64,000 bases of DNA from Accumulibacter sp. Lineage in GTDB: Bacteria > Pseudomonadota > Gammaproteobacteria > Burkholderiales > Rhodocyclaceae. How positions within the stretch are numbered: position 1 is the stretch's first letter; each line of letters begins with the position of its first letter. Positions 53,336 through 62,758 of this stretch are shown piece after piece. The notes under the pieces are model-generated. The model ran no database searches, had not been told where the DNA came from, and saw only the letters and a list, made by a program, of their open reading frames with translations. The DNA is taken from positions 1-64,000 of the forward strand of contig NZ_JAMTDX010000062.1 in NCBI RefSeq assembly GCF_023806625.1. The letters run 5' to 3'. Position numbers and translations under genes: made by a program.

Positions 53336-54852
53336 AACGGATCGTCACTCGTCTCGATCGAGAGGATCTCGACGCTGCCAGTCTGTTCGTCTACCTGGCT
53401 GGCGTCGACCTCGCGGACGACGACGTTCTGGCCCTCGGTGAGCAGGAGCAGCTTCCGGCGTTCTTCTCTTGGCAATGCCCCGGAGGCGACGACCAGCGAC
53501 TGGCGGTCGCGCAGCTTGGGGATGGCTGGAAGGATCAGCACCTGCAGATACTCGGCTCCTTGGTTTGTTGCCCGGCGTGCGAGAATCGCCGGCTCGGCTC
53601 TCGGCGCGAGCAGCTGCAGTCCGAGTTCGAGGTGCTCGGGGTTTTCCGAGGCTGCCCAGCGAACCATGCAGATCTGCCAGTCCGGGCTGGACCCTGGACG
53701 AATGGTGACGACATCACCCACGGAGATCGCTCCGGTGTTGCCGGATACATGCATCACCGCATAACCGTCGGGGCTGGCGTTGGTGATCATCCAGGTCGAC
53801 AGGTCTACGCTCGTCGACTCACCTTTCCGGCTCAATTGCCAGAGCCCTTCGATTCCCGTTGCCAGGAGCGTCCGGTGGTCCTGCCTCCGGCGCTGAAAGC
53901 GGCGCTTGGCTGGTTCCCCCCAGCGCCTGACCAGACGCCGCAGGACTCCGAGCCCGCCGGGAGTTCCGGCGAAATCGGGCAGATCGATCGCCGCCGGAAG
54001 GGCGCCTGCTTCGAGCTGGGCGATGTGGCTCCTGAGCAGCATGCACAGGCGGTAACACGAGAAACCGTCGAGCGCAGCCAGTGGCACGATACCCTTGCGC
54101 AGCGACGGGATGGCCGGGACGTCGCGCTGCGGATCGATCAGGAAGGTGTCCGGCTCGGCGGCAGTCACTCTGCTGAGGGCTTCGATCTGGTCGGCGTGCC
54201 TCGCGAAACACTCGGAAAGGAAGACAATCTCGCGCGGCGTCAGCGATGCGGGCTGCGCACAGCCGAGCAGAACCGCCGAATGATACACGTTCTGCAGACT
54301 GTGTTTCGCGCCCACAGGAAGCGCATTCTGGAGCTGCAGGCCACGCGCGGCAGCGTAGGTCTGGTGAAGCTGTTGCCACGTTCCCGGCCGGGCAGGGGAA
54401 GCGATCAGGTGGCCGATGAGCAGCTGCTGGGTGAGTGCATCGACACTCCGCCAGAGTGCCAGAGCAGACGACGCAGACGTGCCGAATCGCTGTTCAGGAA
54501 GCTCGGACAGGGTGCGTGTGTCATCGGCAAGCATCTGCAGCAGGTCGATGACGCTGCGCACGAGCCGCCGCTCCTTCCTGGGGACTGGCAAGACAAGGTC
54601 ATTGCCCAGCGCCGAGACCAGGTCGGAGATCACCGTCATGCTCCGCGCGTACAGTCGTCCGAAGGCGTCCGCCCGTTGCGGCGGGCTTGCCTCGACGTCG
54701 TGCAGGGCCTTGAGGTGCGAGCGGAGCGATGGGACTTCCTCTGCCGGGTGAGGCGCCGCAGGCAGTTCCAGCCACTGAAGGATGCTCCTGATCCCGGAAT
54801 GAGGTAGGGCGCTCTTCTCTTTGCCCGCAGTGCCAGATAGCATTTCGGTCAT
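53332..54852 (-). CDS. Large protein with PilZ-like c-di-GMP motifs
   Basis: 506 residues from ATG 54852 (GTG 54900 is a longer option). The first 300 residues are mostly helical and match no family that I know. The C-terminal third carries RQDHR (RxxxR, near residues 323-327) and 31 residues later NASPDG ((D/N)xSxxG, near 358-363), the two c-di-GMP contacts of PilZ domains. Later strands such as VGDVVTIRPG and MVRWAASENPEHLELGLQLL fit the PilZ barrel. It is therefore a likely c-di-GMP effector. Neighbours give no clear partner. Confidence 0.65.
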   Translation of the reverse strand: MTEMLSGTAGKEKSALPHSGIRSILQWLELPAAPHPAEEVPSLRSHLKALHDVEASPPQRADAFGRLYARSMTVISDLVSALGNDLVLPVPRKERRLVRSVIDLLQMLADDTRTLSELPEQRFGTSASSALALWRSVDALTQQLLIGHLIASPARPGTWQQLHQTYAAARGLQLQNALPVGAKHSLQNVYHSAVLLGCAQPASLTPREIVFLSECFARHADQIEALSRVTAAEPDTFLIDPQRDVPAIPSLRKGIVPLAALDGFSCYRLCMLLRSHIAQLEAGALPAAIDLPDFAGTPGGLGVLRRLVRRWGEPAKRRFQRRRQDHRTLLATGIEGLWQLSRKGESTSVDLSTWMITNASPDGYAVMHVSGNTGAISVGDVVTIRPGSSPDWQICMVRWAASENPEHLELGLQLLAPRAEPAILARRATNQGAEYLQVLILPAIPKLRDRQSLVVASGALPREERRKLLLLTEGQNVVVREVDASQVDEQTGSVEILSIETSDDPF

Positions 54853-55006
54853 CAGACCACCAGCCGGAAACGGATTGCCTCCCGATGCGGCTGGCTCCAC
54901 CGGTCACCGCCGTCAGGCGGCAGGTGCCTCCAGCCTCGCCGCGCGCGGCACCCGACGCACGGGATACCGGTCGATCATGTTTGAATTATAGCGCAGAAAG
55001 GATCGC

Positions 55007-55525
55007 CTACTTGCACTGCAGCGCGTGCTGCACTCTGGAGGTCGAATCGGAGAACTTCCACATCTCCGCGGCGGGGTCGGTGAGCGAGGCGTTCACCTTC
55101 AGGTAGACGTTTCCATAGCCATCGAAGTCATGACCCAGATTGCCCTGGATGCGGCCCTCCCTGTTGCACACGAGCCAGAAGCGCGCCTGGGCTGCCGTTT
55201 CGCCCTTGCCGAAGGTGACCACGACGGCACTGATGATCGGATCGAAGTCCCAGGTCTTGTTCTCCCGGACGAGGAAGGCCACGGAGATTTCTTCCGGAGC
55301 TGGTTCCGACAACTTCGCCGTGAGCGTGAAATGTCTCCTGTCGGCTTCGCTCGATGCTCGCCGCGGCGGGCCGGGCCAACTCAAGTCGTAGCTGTTCCCT
55401 TCGACAGGCGAAAAATCTGCCGAAACGAGCCTGACGGTTCGTGTCGTCGATCCGAACTGCGCCAGGGCCGCGTCGGCCGCCAAGCCGACGAGCAGCGCGA
55501 GGGCAACCAATCTGGTCATGGCCAT
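55007..55525 (-). CDS. Secreted protein of unknown function
   Basis: 172 residues. A signal peptide is visible (MTRLVALALLVGLAADAALAQ). The mature part is beta-rich with FGSTTRTVRLVSADFSPVEG and VAFLVRENKTWDFDPIIS; two Cys occur, in FWLVCNREG and near the C-terminus (ALQCK). No family recognised. AGGAGAG lies four bases before ATG 55525. It lies in the 100-bp zone between the mgtE stop and the PilZ-like gene, on the same strand. Confidence 0.7.
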   Translation of the reverse strand: MAMTRLVALALLVGLAADAALAQFGSTTRTVRLVSADFSPVEGNSYDLSWPGPPRRASSEADRRHFTLTAKLSEPAPEEISVAFLVRENKTWDFDPIISAVVVTFGKGETAAQARFWLVCNREGRIQGNLGHDFDGYGNVYLKVNASLTDPAAEMWKFSDSTSRVQHALQCK

Positions 55526-55620
55526 GCATCTCTCCTGAGACATCTGCAAAACTTCACGGATCACCCAGCATCCTCGGGTCGGCAGGAGCCGGCGTCGATC
55601 TCGTGGCTGCCTGCCGCTCG

Positions 55621-57015
55621 TCAGCCCAGTCCGTAAATCGCTGTGGCGATGGCGAAATAGTTGAGCACTCCGAGCACGTCGATCGCCGTCGTCACGAAGG
55701 GTCCAGTGGCGATCGCGGGGTCGATCTTCATCCGGTGGAACATCATCGGCAGCACGACGGCGAGGATCGCCGCTCCAGTCATGTTGCCGAGAATCGTGAA
55801 GCCGACGACCTGCCCCAGCGCGAGGCTGTGGTGGACGAAATAGCCGAACAGGCCGAGGCTCGTTCCATAAAGCGCGCCGAGGATCAGCCCGACCCTGAAC
55901 TCCTTGAACAGGAAACGTCCGGTATGGCGAAGGTCGATAGCCCCGGTGGCCAGACCACGCACCGCCACCGTCGCAGACTGGACACCGACGTTGCCGGCCA
56001 TGCCCATGATCACCGGCAGGAAGGCGCTCAGCGCGAGCACCCTGGCGAGGATACCTTCGAAGTGTTCGATCACGCCGGTTGCCGCAAGCCCTCCGCCAAA
56101 CGCTGCGAGCAGCCACGGCAGCCGGATGCGAGCGATCCTGAACGGCGAATGCGCGAGGATCTCGGATTCGCTCGTGCCGGCCATGCGCAACATTTCCTTG
56201 GTCGTTTCGCTCTGGATCACGTCGAGGACGTTATCGACGGTGACCGCTCCGACCAGGACGTTTTCGCCGTCGACGACCGGAAGTGCCAACAGGTTGTGCT
56301 TGTCGACGAGACGGGCGACGGTCTCCTGTTTCGTGTCAGTGGTCACCATGATCGTCTGCGGGTTCATCAGCTCCTCGAGCCTCGCCTCGGGGGGGGCGAG
56401 CAGCAATTGCCGAAGCGAGATGACGCCAACCAGGCGGCCTCCGAGACCGGTTACGTAGAGGTAGAAGACCGTGTCCTGTTCGTCGCGCGTGCGGATCGCC
56501 TTGATTGCCTCTTCAACGGGGGTGTCGAGGGGCAGCGAAAAGACGTCGGTGGTCATGATTCCGCCCGCCGTGTCGGGCGGGTAGCGAAGAAGGCTCTCGA
56601 CGTCTTCCTGGTCGTCCTTGGGCAGGATCGCCAGGAGCCGGTCGCGTTGCGCTTCGTCGAGCGAACCGAGCAGGTCGGTGAGCGCCTCAGGACTCAGGTA
56701 CAAAACGAGTTCGGAGAGCACTGTCGGCGGCAGGTCGGTGAGCAGGAACTCGCGCAATTCGGGGGAGACGAGCTTGAGCACCTCGGCGGCGACTTCCTTC
56801 TCCTGGATGTCGCAGAAAACCCCGGCGACCCGATTCCTGGTCAGGGCCTCGAGTATGCTCGCCAAGTCCTGTGGCGAGATCTTGGCCAGCATGCGCTTCA
56901 GCGAACGATGGGCGCTGTAGTCGTAGAGACGCCCGATCGTCTCGATCAGCAGTTTGGCCTTCGAATCGTCCTCGTCTTCGGGCCTGGGCGCTTTGTTTTC
57001 GGTGTCGATGAACAT
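55621..57015 (-). CDS. mgtE: Magnesium transporter MgtE
   Basis: 464 residues. The N-terminal superhelical domain (about 1-130) is followed by two CBS domains (IMTTDVFSLPLDTPVEEA and MNPQTIMVTTDTKQETV) and a five-helix membrane domain with FLPVIMGMAGNVGVQSATVAVRGLA, the pore-lining signature. MgtE is a Mg2+-gated channel in the inner membrane. ATG 57015 has GGGAG seven bases upstream; the frame extends to 57045. It sits behind its own promoter candidate. Confidence 0.96.
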   Translation of the reverse strand: MFIDTENKAPRPEDEDDSKAKLLIETIGRLYDYSAHRSLKRMLAKISPQDLASILEALTRNRVAGVFCDIQEKEVAAEVLKLVSPELREFLLTDLPPTVLSELVLYLSPEALTDLLGSLDEAQRDRLLAILPKDDQEDVESLLRYPPDTAGGIMTTDVFSLPLDTPVEEAIKAIRTRDEQDTVFYLYVTGLGGRLVGVISLRQLLLAPPEARLEELMNPQTIMVTTDTKQETVARLVDKHNLLALPVVDGENVLVGAVTVDNVLDVIQSETTKEMLRMAGTSESEILAHSPFRIARIRLPWLLAAFGGGLAATGVIEHFEGILARVLALSAFLPVIMGMAGNVGVQSATVAVRGLATGAIDLRHTGRFLFKEFRVGLILGALYGTSLGLFGYFVHHSLALGQVVGFTILGNMTGAAILAVVLPMMFHRMKIDPAIATGPFVTTAIDVLGVLNYFAIATAIYGLG

Positions 57016-57092
57016 GGCGGAACTCCCGTGGTCGCTGGCCGTCACGGCTCGGGAAGCTCGCGCCCCGATGCTCCTCCGGCCAGCGAGGTAGG

Positions 57093-57120
57093 CTTATAGC
57101 ACAAGCTCGCCGGGTCGCAA
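57093..57120 (-). promoter_or_regulatory. Sigma-70 promoter candidate of mgtE
   Basis: Minus-strand TTGCGA (-35), a 16-base spacer and TATAAG (-10). The -10 matches five of six bases. The start would give a leader of about 70 nt before ATG 57015. Confidence 0.5.
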
Positions 57121-57125
57121 CAGGA

Positions 57126-57208
57126 ATATGACAAAAACCCGGTCATTCACCGGAAAACATGGCCAAAAACAAGAAAAAATTCTTTCACATCGGTCTGGAT
57201 ATGACAAA
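57126..57208. repeat. Direct repeats ATATGACAAA upstream of mgtE
   Basis: Two identical 10-mers at 57126-57135 and 57199-57208 on the plus strand, 73 bp apart (about seven helical turns). An inverted repeat CCGGT-5-ACCGG lies between them at 57139-57153. Their position upstream of the mgtE promoter suggests a regulator-binding region, but no known box matches. Confidence 0.35.
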
Positions 57209-57460
57209 GTCGTGATCTGCCGAGGGCCCGACGGAGGCCTTTCGGGACTCGCGTACCGGGGCGGTCGAGGTGCGCCGGAAGTCATCCGCTGGCCACTCGG
57301 CGGTGGCTGTGGGTCGTCGCGTGGCGGCTCTTTCACGCCGCGGGGAATATCGGTTGCCGCGGCCCTTGGCGAGCGCATTCGTCGCTTCGCCTACGCCCGT
57401 GGGCGACGCCCGTTCCTCCGGTCGGCCGGACCGGCGGGCGCTTCGTTGAGCGCGTCGATG

Positions 57461-58357
57461 CTAACTGGCCGGGGCTTCGCCGCCGAGCTCGGCGACCAGA
57501 TCGCCGATCATCTTGCCGAGTTCGCCGGTCATCAGCGTGAGATCGCTGTCGAAACGCTCATCCGCGTCGTCTGTCTGAGCTTCCGCCTGTTCCCTGAGGA
57601 TGTCGAGAAAGGCCAGGCGCCTGATCTGCAGGGATTCACCGAGGACGAACGAAATCCGGTCATTCCAGGTCATCGCCAGGCGCGTCACGGTTTTCCCGGC
57701 AGCGATGTGTTGCGGAATCTCCACTCCTTCGAGTGGGTGATTGAGGTAGCGGACGGTCGCCTTCTCGTTCGATCGCAACTCGACTTCCTGGTCGACGGTG
57801 AACCCCGCCGGTGCCTCGCCGTCGGCGACCCAGGCGGTCATCGCCGCCGACGGTGAGCGGAGCACCTTGAGCGGCTTGACCGGCGGCCGCTCGGTCGACC
57901 TGCGCAGATGCTCGAGAAATTCCTCGGCCTTGGCCGGCGAAGCCGTGTCGACGACCAGCCAGCCTCCGACCCGATCGATCCAGCCAAAAGTCGTTCTCCG
58001 GCGGACGAAGGCCCGTGGCAGAAGTTCGAGGGTCATCGCCTCGACGATCGTGCGCATTTCGCGCCGCCCGACGCTCCGGCCCTCGCTCTCCTCGATTTCC
58101 CGGGCGCGGTCAGCGGCAAAGCGTTTGACCACCGACGCCGGGAGCAACTTCTCCTCGACGCCGAGGGCGAGCAGCCACTGCCGATCCACCGCGTGCACCA
58201 AGGGGCCGGGTTCGCGCGGAGCAACCCAGCCGAGACTGCGCGCCTCGGTTGCCGCACAACACTGGAGGCCATGCCTGGCCAGCTGATCGGCTAATTGCTC
58301 GGCGTCGATCGCCCAGTCTGCCGGCAGGCGGTAGAGTTGCAGGTTCTTGAACCACAT
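57461..58357 (-). CDS. rdgC: Recombination-associated protein RdgC
   Basis: 298 residues. RdgC is a ring-shaped DNA-binding protein that limits RecA. MWFKNLQLYRL at the N-terminus, WLLALGVEEKLLPASVV and WNDRISFVLGESLQIRRLAFLDIL at the C-terminus are typical. The frame extends to 58381, but ATG 58357 gives the family start. It is transcribed away from the rnm-like gene. Confidence 0.93.
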   Translation of the reverse strand: MWFKNLQLYRLPADWAIDAEQLADQLARHGLQCCAATEARSLGWVAPREPGPLVHAVDRQWLLALGVEEKLLPASVVKRFAADRAREIEESEGRSVGRREMRTIVEAMTLELLPRAFVRRRTTFGWIDRVGGWLVVDTASPAKAEEFLEHLRRSTERPPVKPLKVLRSPSAAMTAWVADGEAPAGFTVDQEVELRSNEKATVRYLNHPLEGVEIPQHIAAGKTVTRLAMTWNDRISFVLGESLQIRRLAFLDILREQAEAQTDDADERFDSDLTLMTGELGKMIGDLVAELGGEAPAS

Positions 58358-58518
58358 CGTCGGCTCCGAAAAAGCGCTCAATTATAGGCGCCATCGCCCG
58401 CCGGCGCGTGGCACGGTCATCTCGGGCAGCGCGCGTCGCAGGGGACTTGCCGCCGGGAGGAGCGAGTGCCTGTGCTATGATCTACGGCTTGCCTTCGCGC
58501 TGTTTGGCGTTTGTCCCG

Positions 58519-59346
58519 ATGAATTGCGATCTTCATTGTCACTCCACCTGTTCGGATGGGCTGCTGCTGCCAGGGGAAGTCGCGCGCAGGGCTGCGGCGA
58601 ACGGGGTGACCCTTCTGTCGCTGACCGACCACGACGATCTTCAGGGTCTGCCGGTGGCGCGCGCGGTTGCCGGCGAGACGGGGATGCGTTTCGTCAGCGG
58701 CGTCGAAGTCTCGATCGAGTGGGGCGGGCTGCAGATCCATGTCCTCGGCTATGCCTTCGACGAGTCCGATGCGCTGCTGCGCGCCGGTCTCGAAGGGATC
58801 TGTTCGGGACGGATCGAGCGGGCGCAGCGGATGTCCGCGGACCTCGAAAGGATAGGCATCACCGGCGCCTTCGACGGCGCGATGCGTTACGCGGCCAACC
58901 CGAAGCTGATCAGCCGCGCGCATTTCGCACGTTATCTCGTCGAGATCGGGCTGTGCAGGGATCTGCACGCCGTCTTCGACTCGTACCTCGTCCCCGGACG
59001 ACCGGGCTATGTCGCCCACCGCTGGGCGACGCTCGCTGATTCGCTGGGCTGGATTCTCGGCGCCGGGGGGGTCGCGGCGGTCGCCCATCCTGGCCGCTAC
59101 CGCCTGTCGCGTTCCGAGTTGCGGCGCTTCCTCGGTGAGTTCAGGGATCTCGGCGGGCAGGCGATCGAGGTCCTGTCGGGGAGTCACACTCCCGAGCAGG
59201 TCGAGACCTTCTCGCGACTGGCCAAGGAGTTCGACTTCCTGGCCTCGCGCGGTTCCGACTTTCACGGACCGGGCGAAAGCCATGTCGACCTTGGCCTTTT
59301 GCCGCCGCTGCCCGAAACCCTGAAGCCGGTCTGGGTGCTTTTCTGA
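58519..59346 (+). CDS. rnm: PHP-domain phosphatase, 3',5'-nucleoside bisphosphate phosphatase type
   Basis: 275 residues. The PHP metal ligands are visible: DLHCHSTCSDG at the N-terminus, LTDHDDL near 35, the Glu in SGVEVSIEW, AVAHPGRYR near 195, and GSDFHG near 250. This corresponds to YciV/RnmA-type enzymes that remove 3'-phosphates from pAp and short RNA 5' ends. ATG 58519 is the family start. It begins the plus-strand run to rluB. Confidence 0.9.
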   Translation: MNCDLHCHSTCSDGLLLPGEVARRAAANGVTLLSLTDHDDLQGLPVARAVAGETGMRFVSGVEVSIEWGGLQIHVLGYAFDESDALLRAGLEGICSGRIERAQRMSADLERIGITGAFDGAMRYAANPKLISRAHFARYLVEIGLCRDLHAVFDSYLVPGRPGYVAHRWATLADSLGWILGAGGVAAVAHPGRYRLSRSELRRFLGEFRDLGGQAIEVLSGSHTPEQVETFSRLAKEFDFLASRGSDFHGPGESHVDLGLLPPLPETLKPVWVLF

Positions 59347-59364
59347 CGATGCCGAACGCTGCCG

Positions 59365-59991
59365 ATGGCTGAGTATCTGTTGGTCCATCCCGACAATCCC
59401 CAGGGCCGGCTGCTGGTGCGAGCCGTCGAGGTCATCCGCCAGGGGGGGGTCATCGCCTTGCCGACCGATTCGAGCTATGCGCTGGGCTGTCAGCTCGGCG
59501 ACAAGGCCCCGGTCGAGAAGATTCGCGCGCTGCGTGACGTCGACGAGCGGCATCATCTGACGCTGATGTGCCGCGACCTGTCGCAGATCGGGCAGTTCGC
59601 CCGTGTCGACAACGCGCGGTACCGCCTGCTCAAGGCGACGACGCCGGGCAGCTACACTTTCATCCTCGAGGGGACCCGCGAACTGCCGCGGCGCGTGCTG
59701 CATCCGAAGCGCAAGACGATCGGCCTGCGCGTGCCCGCGCACACGGTGACGCGGGCCCTGCTCGAGACGCTCGGCGAGCCGCTGCTGACCTCGACGCTGA
59801 TCGTCGCCGGAGACGATCTGCCGCTCACCGAAGGCTGGGAGATCAGAGACCGGCTCGGCGCGCAGCTCGACCTGATCCTCGACGGAGGCCGCTGCGGAAT
59901 CGAGCCGACGACGGTGATCGACCTGACCGGAGCGCTGCCCGAACTCGTCCGCGCCGGTCGGGGATCGCTGGCGCCGTTCGGCCTGGATTGA
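59365..59991 (+). CDS. yciO: YciO/Sua5-family RNA-binding protein (threonylcarbamoyl-AMP synthase-like)
   Basis: 208 residues of the YrdC fold. GGVIALPTDSSYALGCQLGD with KIRALRDVDERHHLTLMC and TPGSYTFILEG are conserved. YciO-type proteins are close to the L-threonylcarbamoyladenylate synthase family of t6A biosynthesis, but the actual activity is weak or unsettled. It is followed nine bp later by the site-2 protease gene. Confidence 0.88.
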   Translation: MAEYLLVHPDNPQGRLLVRAVEVIRQGGVIALPTDSSYALGCQLGDKAPVEKIRALRDVDERHHLTLMCRDLSQIGQFARVDNARYRLLKATTPGSYTFILEGTRELPRRVLHPKRKTIGLRVPAHTVTRALLETLGEPLLTSTLIVAGDDLPLTEGWEIRDRLGAQLDLILDGGRCGIEPTTVIDLTGALPELVRAGRGSLAPFGLD

Positions 59992-59999
59992 GGAGTCGG

Positions 60000-60662
60000 A
60001 TGATGAACCTGTTCGCTTTTGTCGCGAGCATTGCCATTGCGGCGCTGCCGGTGGTCCTGGCGATCACCCTTCACGAGGCGGCACACGGTTACGCCGCTCG
60101 CCATTTCGGCGATCCCACTGCCTGGCAGGAGGGGCGGATCACCGCCAATCCGTTGAAGCACATCGACCCGATCGGCACGATCCTCGTTCCGGCGCTGATC
60201 CTGCTGCTCTCCGGCAACAGTCTTTTGTTCGGCTGGGCCAAGCCCGTGCCGGTCAATTTCGGCCGTCTGCGGCACCCGAAGCGCGACATGCTCTGGGTCG
60301 CCGCTGCCGGACCGGGGGCCAATCTGGCGATGCTCCTCGCCTGGGCCGCCGTGTTCAAGCTCGCCTGGCTGCTGCCGGTCAACGTCTTCAGCCTGCCGAT
60401 GGCCGAGATGGCGAAGATCGGAATCGGCATCAACATCGCCCTGATGGTCCTCAACCTGTTTCCCCTGCCGCCGCTCGACGGCGGGAGGATCGCGGTCAGC
60501 CTGCTGCCGCCCGAAGCCGCGTGGCGCTTCGCGCAGATCGAGCGCTTCGGCTTTCCGATCCTTCTGCTGCTGCTCTTCACCGGTGTGCTGGGCTCCGTGC
60601 TGACCCCGGTGATGCGTGTGGTCGCCGGCGTAGTCGAAGTCCTCTTCCAGTTACCCTCCTGA
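60000..60662 (+). CDS. Site-2 protease family membrane metallopeptidase
   Basis: 220 residues. HEAAH (His25, Glu26, His29) is the zinc motif in the first membrane part, and PPLDGGRI near residue 160 is the second metal site (LDG type). The M50B group is common in betaproteobacteria, where it precedes trpS. Its substrate is unknown. ATG 60000 or 60003 is used; AGGAG precedes it. Confidence 0.9.
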   Translation: MMNLFAFVASIAIAALPVVLAITLHEAAHGYAARHFGDPTAWQEGRITANPLKHIDPIGTILVPALILLLSGNSLLFGWAKPVPVNFGRLRHPKRDMLWVAAAGPGANLAMLLAWAAVFKLAWLLPVNVFSLPMAEMAKIGIGINIALMVLNLFPLPPLDGGRIAVSLLPPEAAWRFAQIERFGFPILLLLLFTGVLGSVLTPVMRVVAGVVEVLFQLPS

Positions 60663-60679
60663 ACCGTCTGACGCCCGAC

Positions 60680-61903
60680 ATGTACGCAGAACGAGTCCTC
60701 TCCGGAATGCGCCCCACCGGCAGCCTGCATCTCGGTCATTACCACGGCGTGCTCAAGAACTGGGTCCGCTTGCAGGAAGAGTATCCCTGCCTGTTCTTCG
60801 TCGCCGACTGGCACGCGCTGACCACCGAGTACGACGACCCGCAGGGGATCGTCGCGGCCTCGTGGGAGATGGTCATCGATTGGCTCGCCGCCGGTGTCGA
60901 TCCGTCGCGGGCGACGCTGTTCATTCAGTCGCAGGTTCCCGAGCACGCCGAACTCCATCTGCTGCTCTCGATGATGACGCCGCTTGGCTGGCTCGAGCGC
61001 GTGCCGACCTACAAGGACCAGCAGGAGAAACTCGAGAACAAGGATCTGTCGACCTACGGCTTCCTTGGCTATCCGCTGCTGCAGGCGGCCGACATCCTGA
61101 TCTATCGCGCCGACAAGGTGCCGGTCGGTGAGGACCAGGTGCCGCACATCGAGTTTTCGAGAGAGATCGCTCGCCGGTTCAATCATCTCTACGGGCGCGA
61201 GTCGGGCTTCGAGGACAAGGCCCGGGAGGCGGCGCGCAGGCTCGGCGCGCGCCGGGCACGGCGCTTCGACGAACTGCGCACGCGCTTCCAGCAGCAGGGA
61301 GAGCAGTCGGCGATCGAACTCGCGCACGCCCTGCTCGACGAGGTTCACGACCTTTCGCACGCCGACCGCGAGCGGCTCTTCGGCTATCTCGAAGGCACCG
61401 GCAAGATGATCCTCGTCGAACCCGGCGCGCTGCTCACCGAAGCGTCGCGGATGCCGGGTCTCGACGGGCAGAAGATGTCGAAATCCTACGGCAATACGAT
61501 CACGCTGCGCGAGGACGCCGCGTCGGTGACCCAAAAGCTCCGCCGGATGCCCACCGACCCCGCGCGAATCCGGCGTAGCGATCCCGGCGACCCCGGCAAG
61601 TGCCCGGTCTGGCCGCTGCATCAGGTCTATTCCGATGAGGGCTGCCAAGCGTGGGTGCAGCAGGGCTGCCGGAGCGCTGCGATCGGCTGTCTCGACTGCA
61701 AGCAGCCGGTGATCGACGGCATCCTGCGTGAGCAGGCGCCGATGCGCGAGCGTTCGCAGCCCTACCTCGACAATCCGGCACTGGTCCGCGAGATCATCGC
61801 CGATGGCAACGGCAAGGCGCGTCACCTGGCCCGCGAGACGATGCGCGACGTACGCCAGGCGATGGGCCTCGATTATGACCGGGGTCGCGTGGGGGGGACC
61901 TGA
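60680..61903 (+). CDS. trpS: Tryptophanyl-tRNA synthetase, long betaproteobacterial form
   Basis: 407 residues, class Ic synthetase. HLGHYHG near residues 17-23 is the HIGH motif; KMSKS is at 265-269. LEYDD-type TTEYDDP and YPLLQAADIL are family markers. Between residues 176 and 245 there is an insertion rich in Arg, Ala and Glu that shorter TrpS proteins of about 334 residues lack. Such long forms are known in betaproteobacteria. The ATG at 60680 is the only good start. The scpA gene begins four bases after the stop. Confidence 0.96.
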   Translation: MYAERVLSGMRPTGSLHLGHYHGVLKNWVRLQEEYPCLFFVADWHALTTEYDDPQGIVAASWEMVIDWLAAGVDPSRATLFIQSQVPEHAELHLLLSMMTPLGWLERVPTYKDQQEKLENKDLSTYGFLGYPLLQAADILIYRADKVPVGEDQVPHIEFSREIARRFNHLYGRESGFEDKAREAARRLGARRARRFDELRTRFQQQGEQSAIELAHALLDEVHDLSHADRERLFGYLEGTGKMILVEPGALLTEASRMPGLDGQKMSKSYGNTITLREDAASVTQKLRRMPTDPARIRRSDPGDPGKCPVWPLHQVYSDEGCQAWVQQGCRSAAIGCLDCKQPVIDGILREQAPMRERSQPYLDNPALVREIIADGNGKARHLARETMRDVRQAMGLDYDRGRVGGT

Positions 61904-61906
61904 GCG

Positions 61907-62758
61907 GTGATCGGCGACGTAGCGATTCTCGACCAGGGACGGGTCGGCCAGGCTGCCGGCGCGCCGCTCGCGCGCGTCTATGGCGCGCCGCTCGACCAGT
62001 TGCCGCACGACCTGTACATCCCGCCGGACGCGATGGCGGTGATGCTCGAGGCCTTCGAAGGACCTCTGGACCTTCTCCTCTACCTGATCCGCAGGGCGAA
62101 CGTGAACGTGCTCGACATTCCGATGGCCTTGCTGACCGAGCAGTACCTCGTCTACGTCGAGGCGATGCGTTCGCAGAACCTCGAACTCGCCGCCGATTAC
62201 CTGGTCATGGCGGCGATGCTCATCGAAATCAAGTCGCGGATGCTTCTGCCCAAACCGAAGGTGGTCACCGGCGATTCGGCCGAAGACCCGCGTGCCGAGC
62301 TCGTACGCCGTCTCGTCGAGTACGAGCAGATGAAGCGCGCGGCGCAGCGGCTCGGCGAAGTCCCGCAGGCCGAGCGCGATTTCGACTGGGTCGAGGCGTG
62401 GGTCGAGAAAGGGCTGCTGCGCCTGCCGGAGGTCAGCGCCGAAGACCTGCAGAATGCCTGGCGGGGGATCCTGCGCCAGGCCCGACTGCACACCCGGCAT
62501 CTGGTGCAGCGCGAGGAACTGTCGGTGCGCGAGCACATGGGCAAGATCCTTCGGTGCCTGCGCGAGGCGAGCGGCTTTGTCGACTTCGTCGATCTCTTCG
62601 ATCCGGGACAGGACGTTGCGGTGGTCGTCGTCCATTTTCTCGCGCTGCTCGAACTGGCGCGCGAGCGTCTGCTGGAAATGACCCAGGTCGAAGCCTTTGC
62701 CCCGATCTATCTCCGCCTGACCGATGAGCGAAGCGATTCCCGACCGGCGTCCGGATGA
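61907..62758 (+). CDS. scpA: Segregation and condensation protein A
   Basis: 283 residues, the kleisin of the SMC-ScpA-ScpB complex. [20 protein letters not shown] is the diagnostic N-terminal stretch, and [20 protein letters not shown] follows. A C-terminal winged helix contains [10 protein letters not shown]. The start is GTG 61907. The N-terminal 40 residues are longer than in many ScpA proteins. The scpB start lies inside the last 35 bases. Confidence 0.94.
   Translation: MIGDVAILDQGRVGQAAGAPLARVYGAPLDQLPHDLYIPPDAMAVMLEAFEGPLDLLLYLIRRANVNVLDIPMALLTEQYLVYVEAMRSQNLELAADYLVMAAMLIEIKSRMLLPKPKVVTGDSAEDPRAELVRRLVEYEQMKRAAQRLGEVPQAERDFDWVEAWVEKGLLRLPEVSAEDLQNAWRGILRQARLHTRHLVQREELSVREHMGKILRCLREASGFVDFVDLFDPGQDVAVVVVHFLALLELARERLLEMTQVEAFAPIYLRLTDERSDSRPASG

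Larger units (their letters stand above)
57016..57460. other. Intergenic region upstream of mgtE and downstream of rdgC
   Basis: About 445 bases without a convincing gene. It contains a sigma-70 promoter candidate for mgtE, two copies of ATATGACAAA 73 bp apart, an inverted repeat, and an AT-rich stretch near 57160-57185 that contrasts with the high-GC surroundings. A plus-strand frame from 57128 runs into rdgC and looks like a shadow. Confidence 0.55.

Noticed and set aside
53122..54807. 561-residue plus-strand frame over the PilZ-like gene
   Set aside because: It overlaps yihY in another frame and has shadow composition; the minus-strand frame carries the PilZ motifs and continuous helical sequence.
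57128..57856. Plus-strand frame in the mgtE-rdgC gap
   Set aside because: It runs into the complement of rdgC; the first part looks like low-complexity intergenic sequence.
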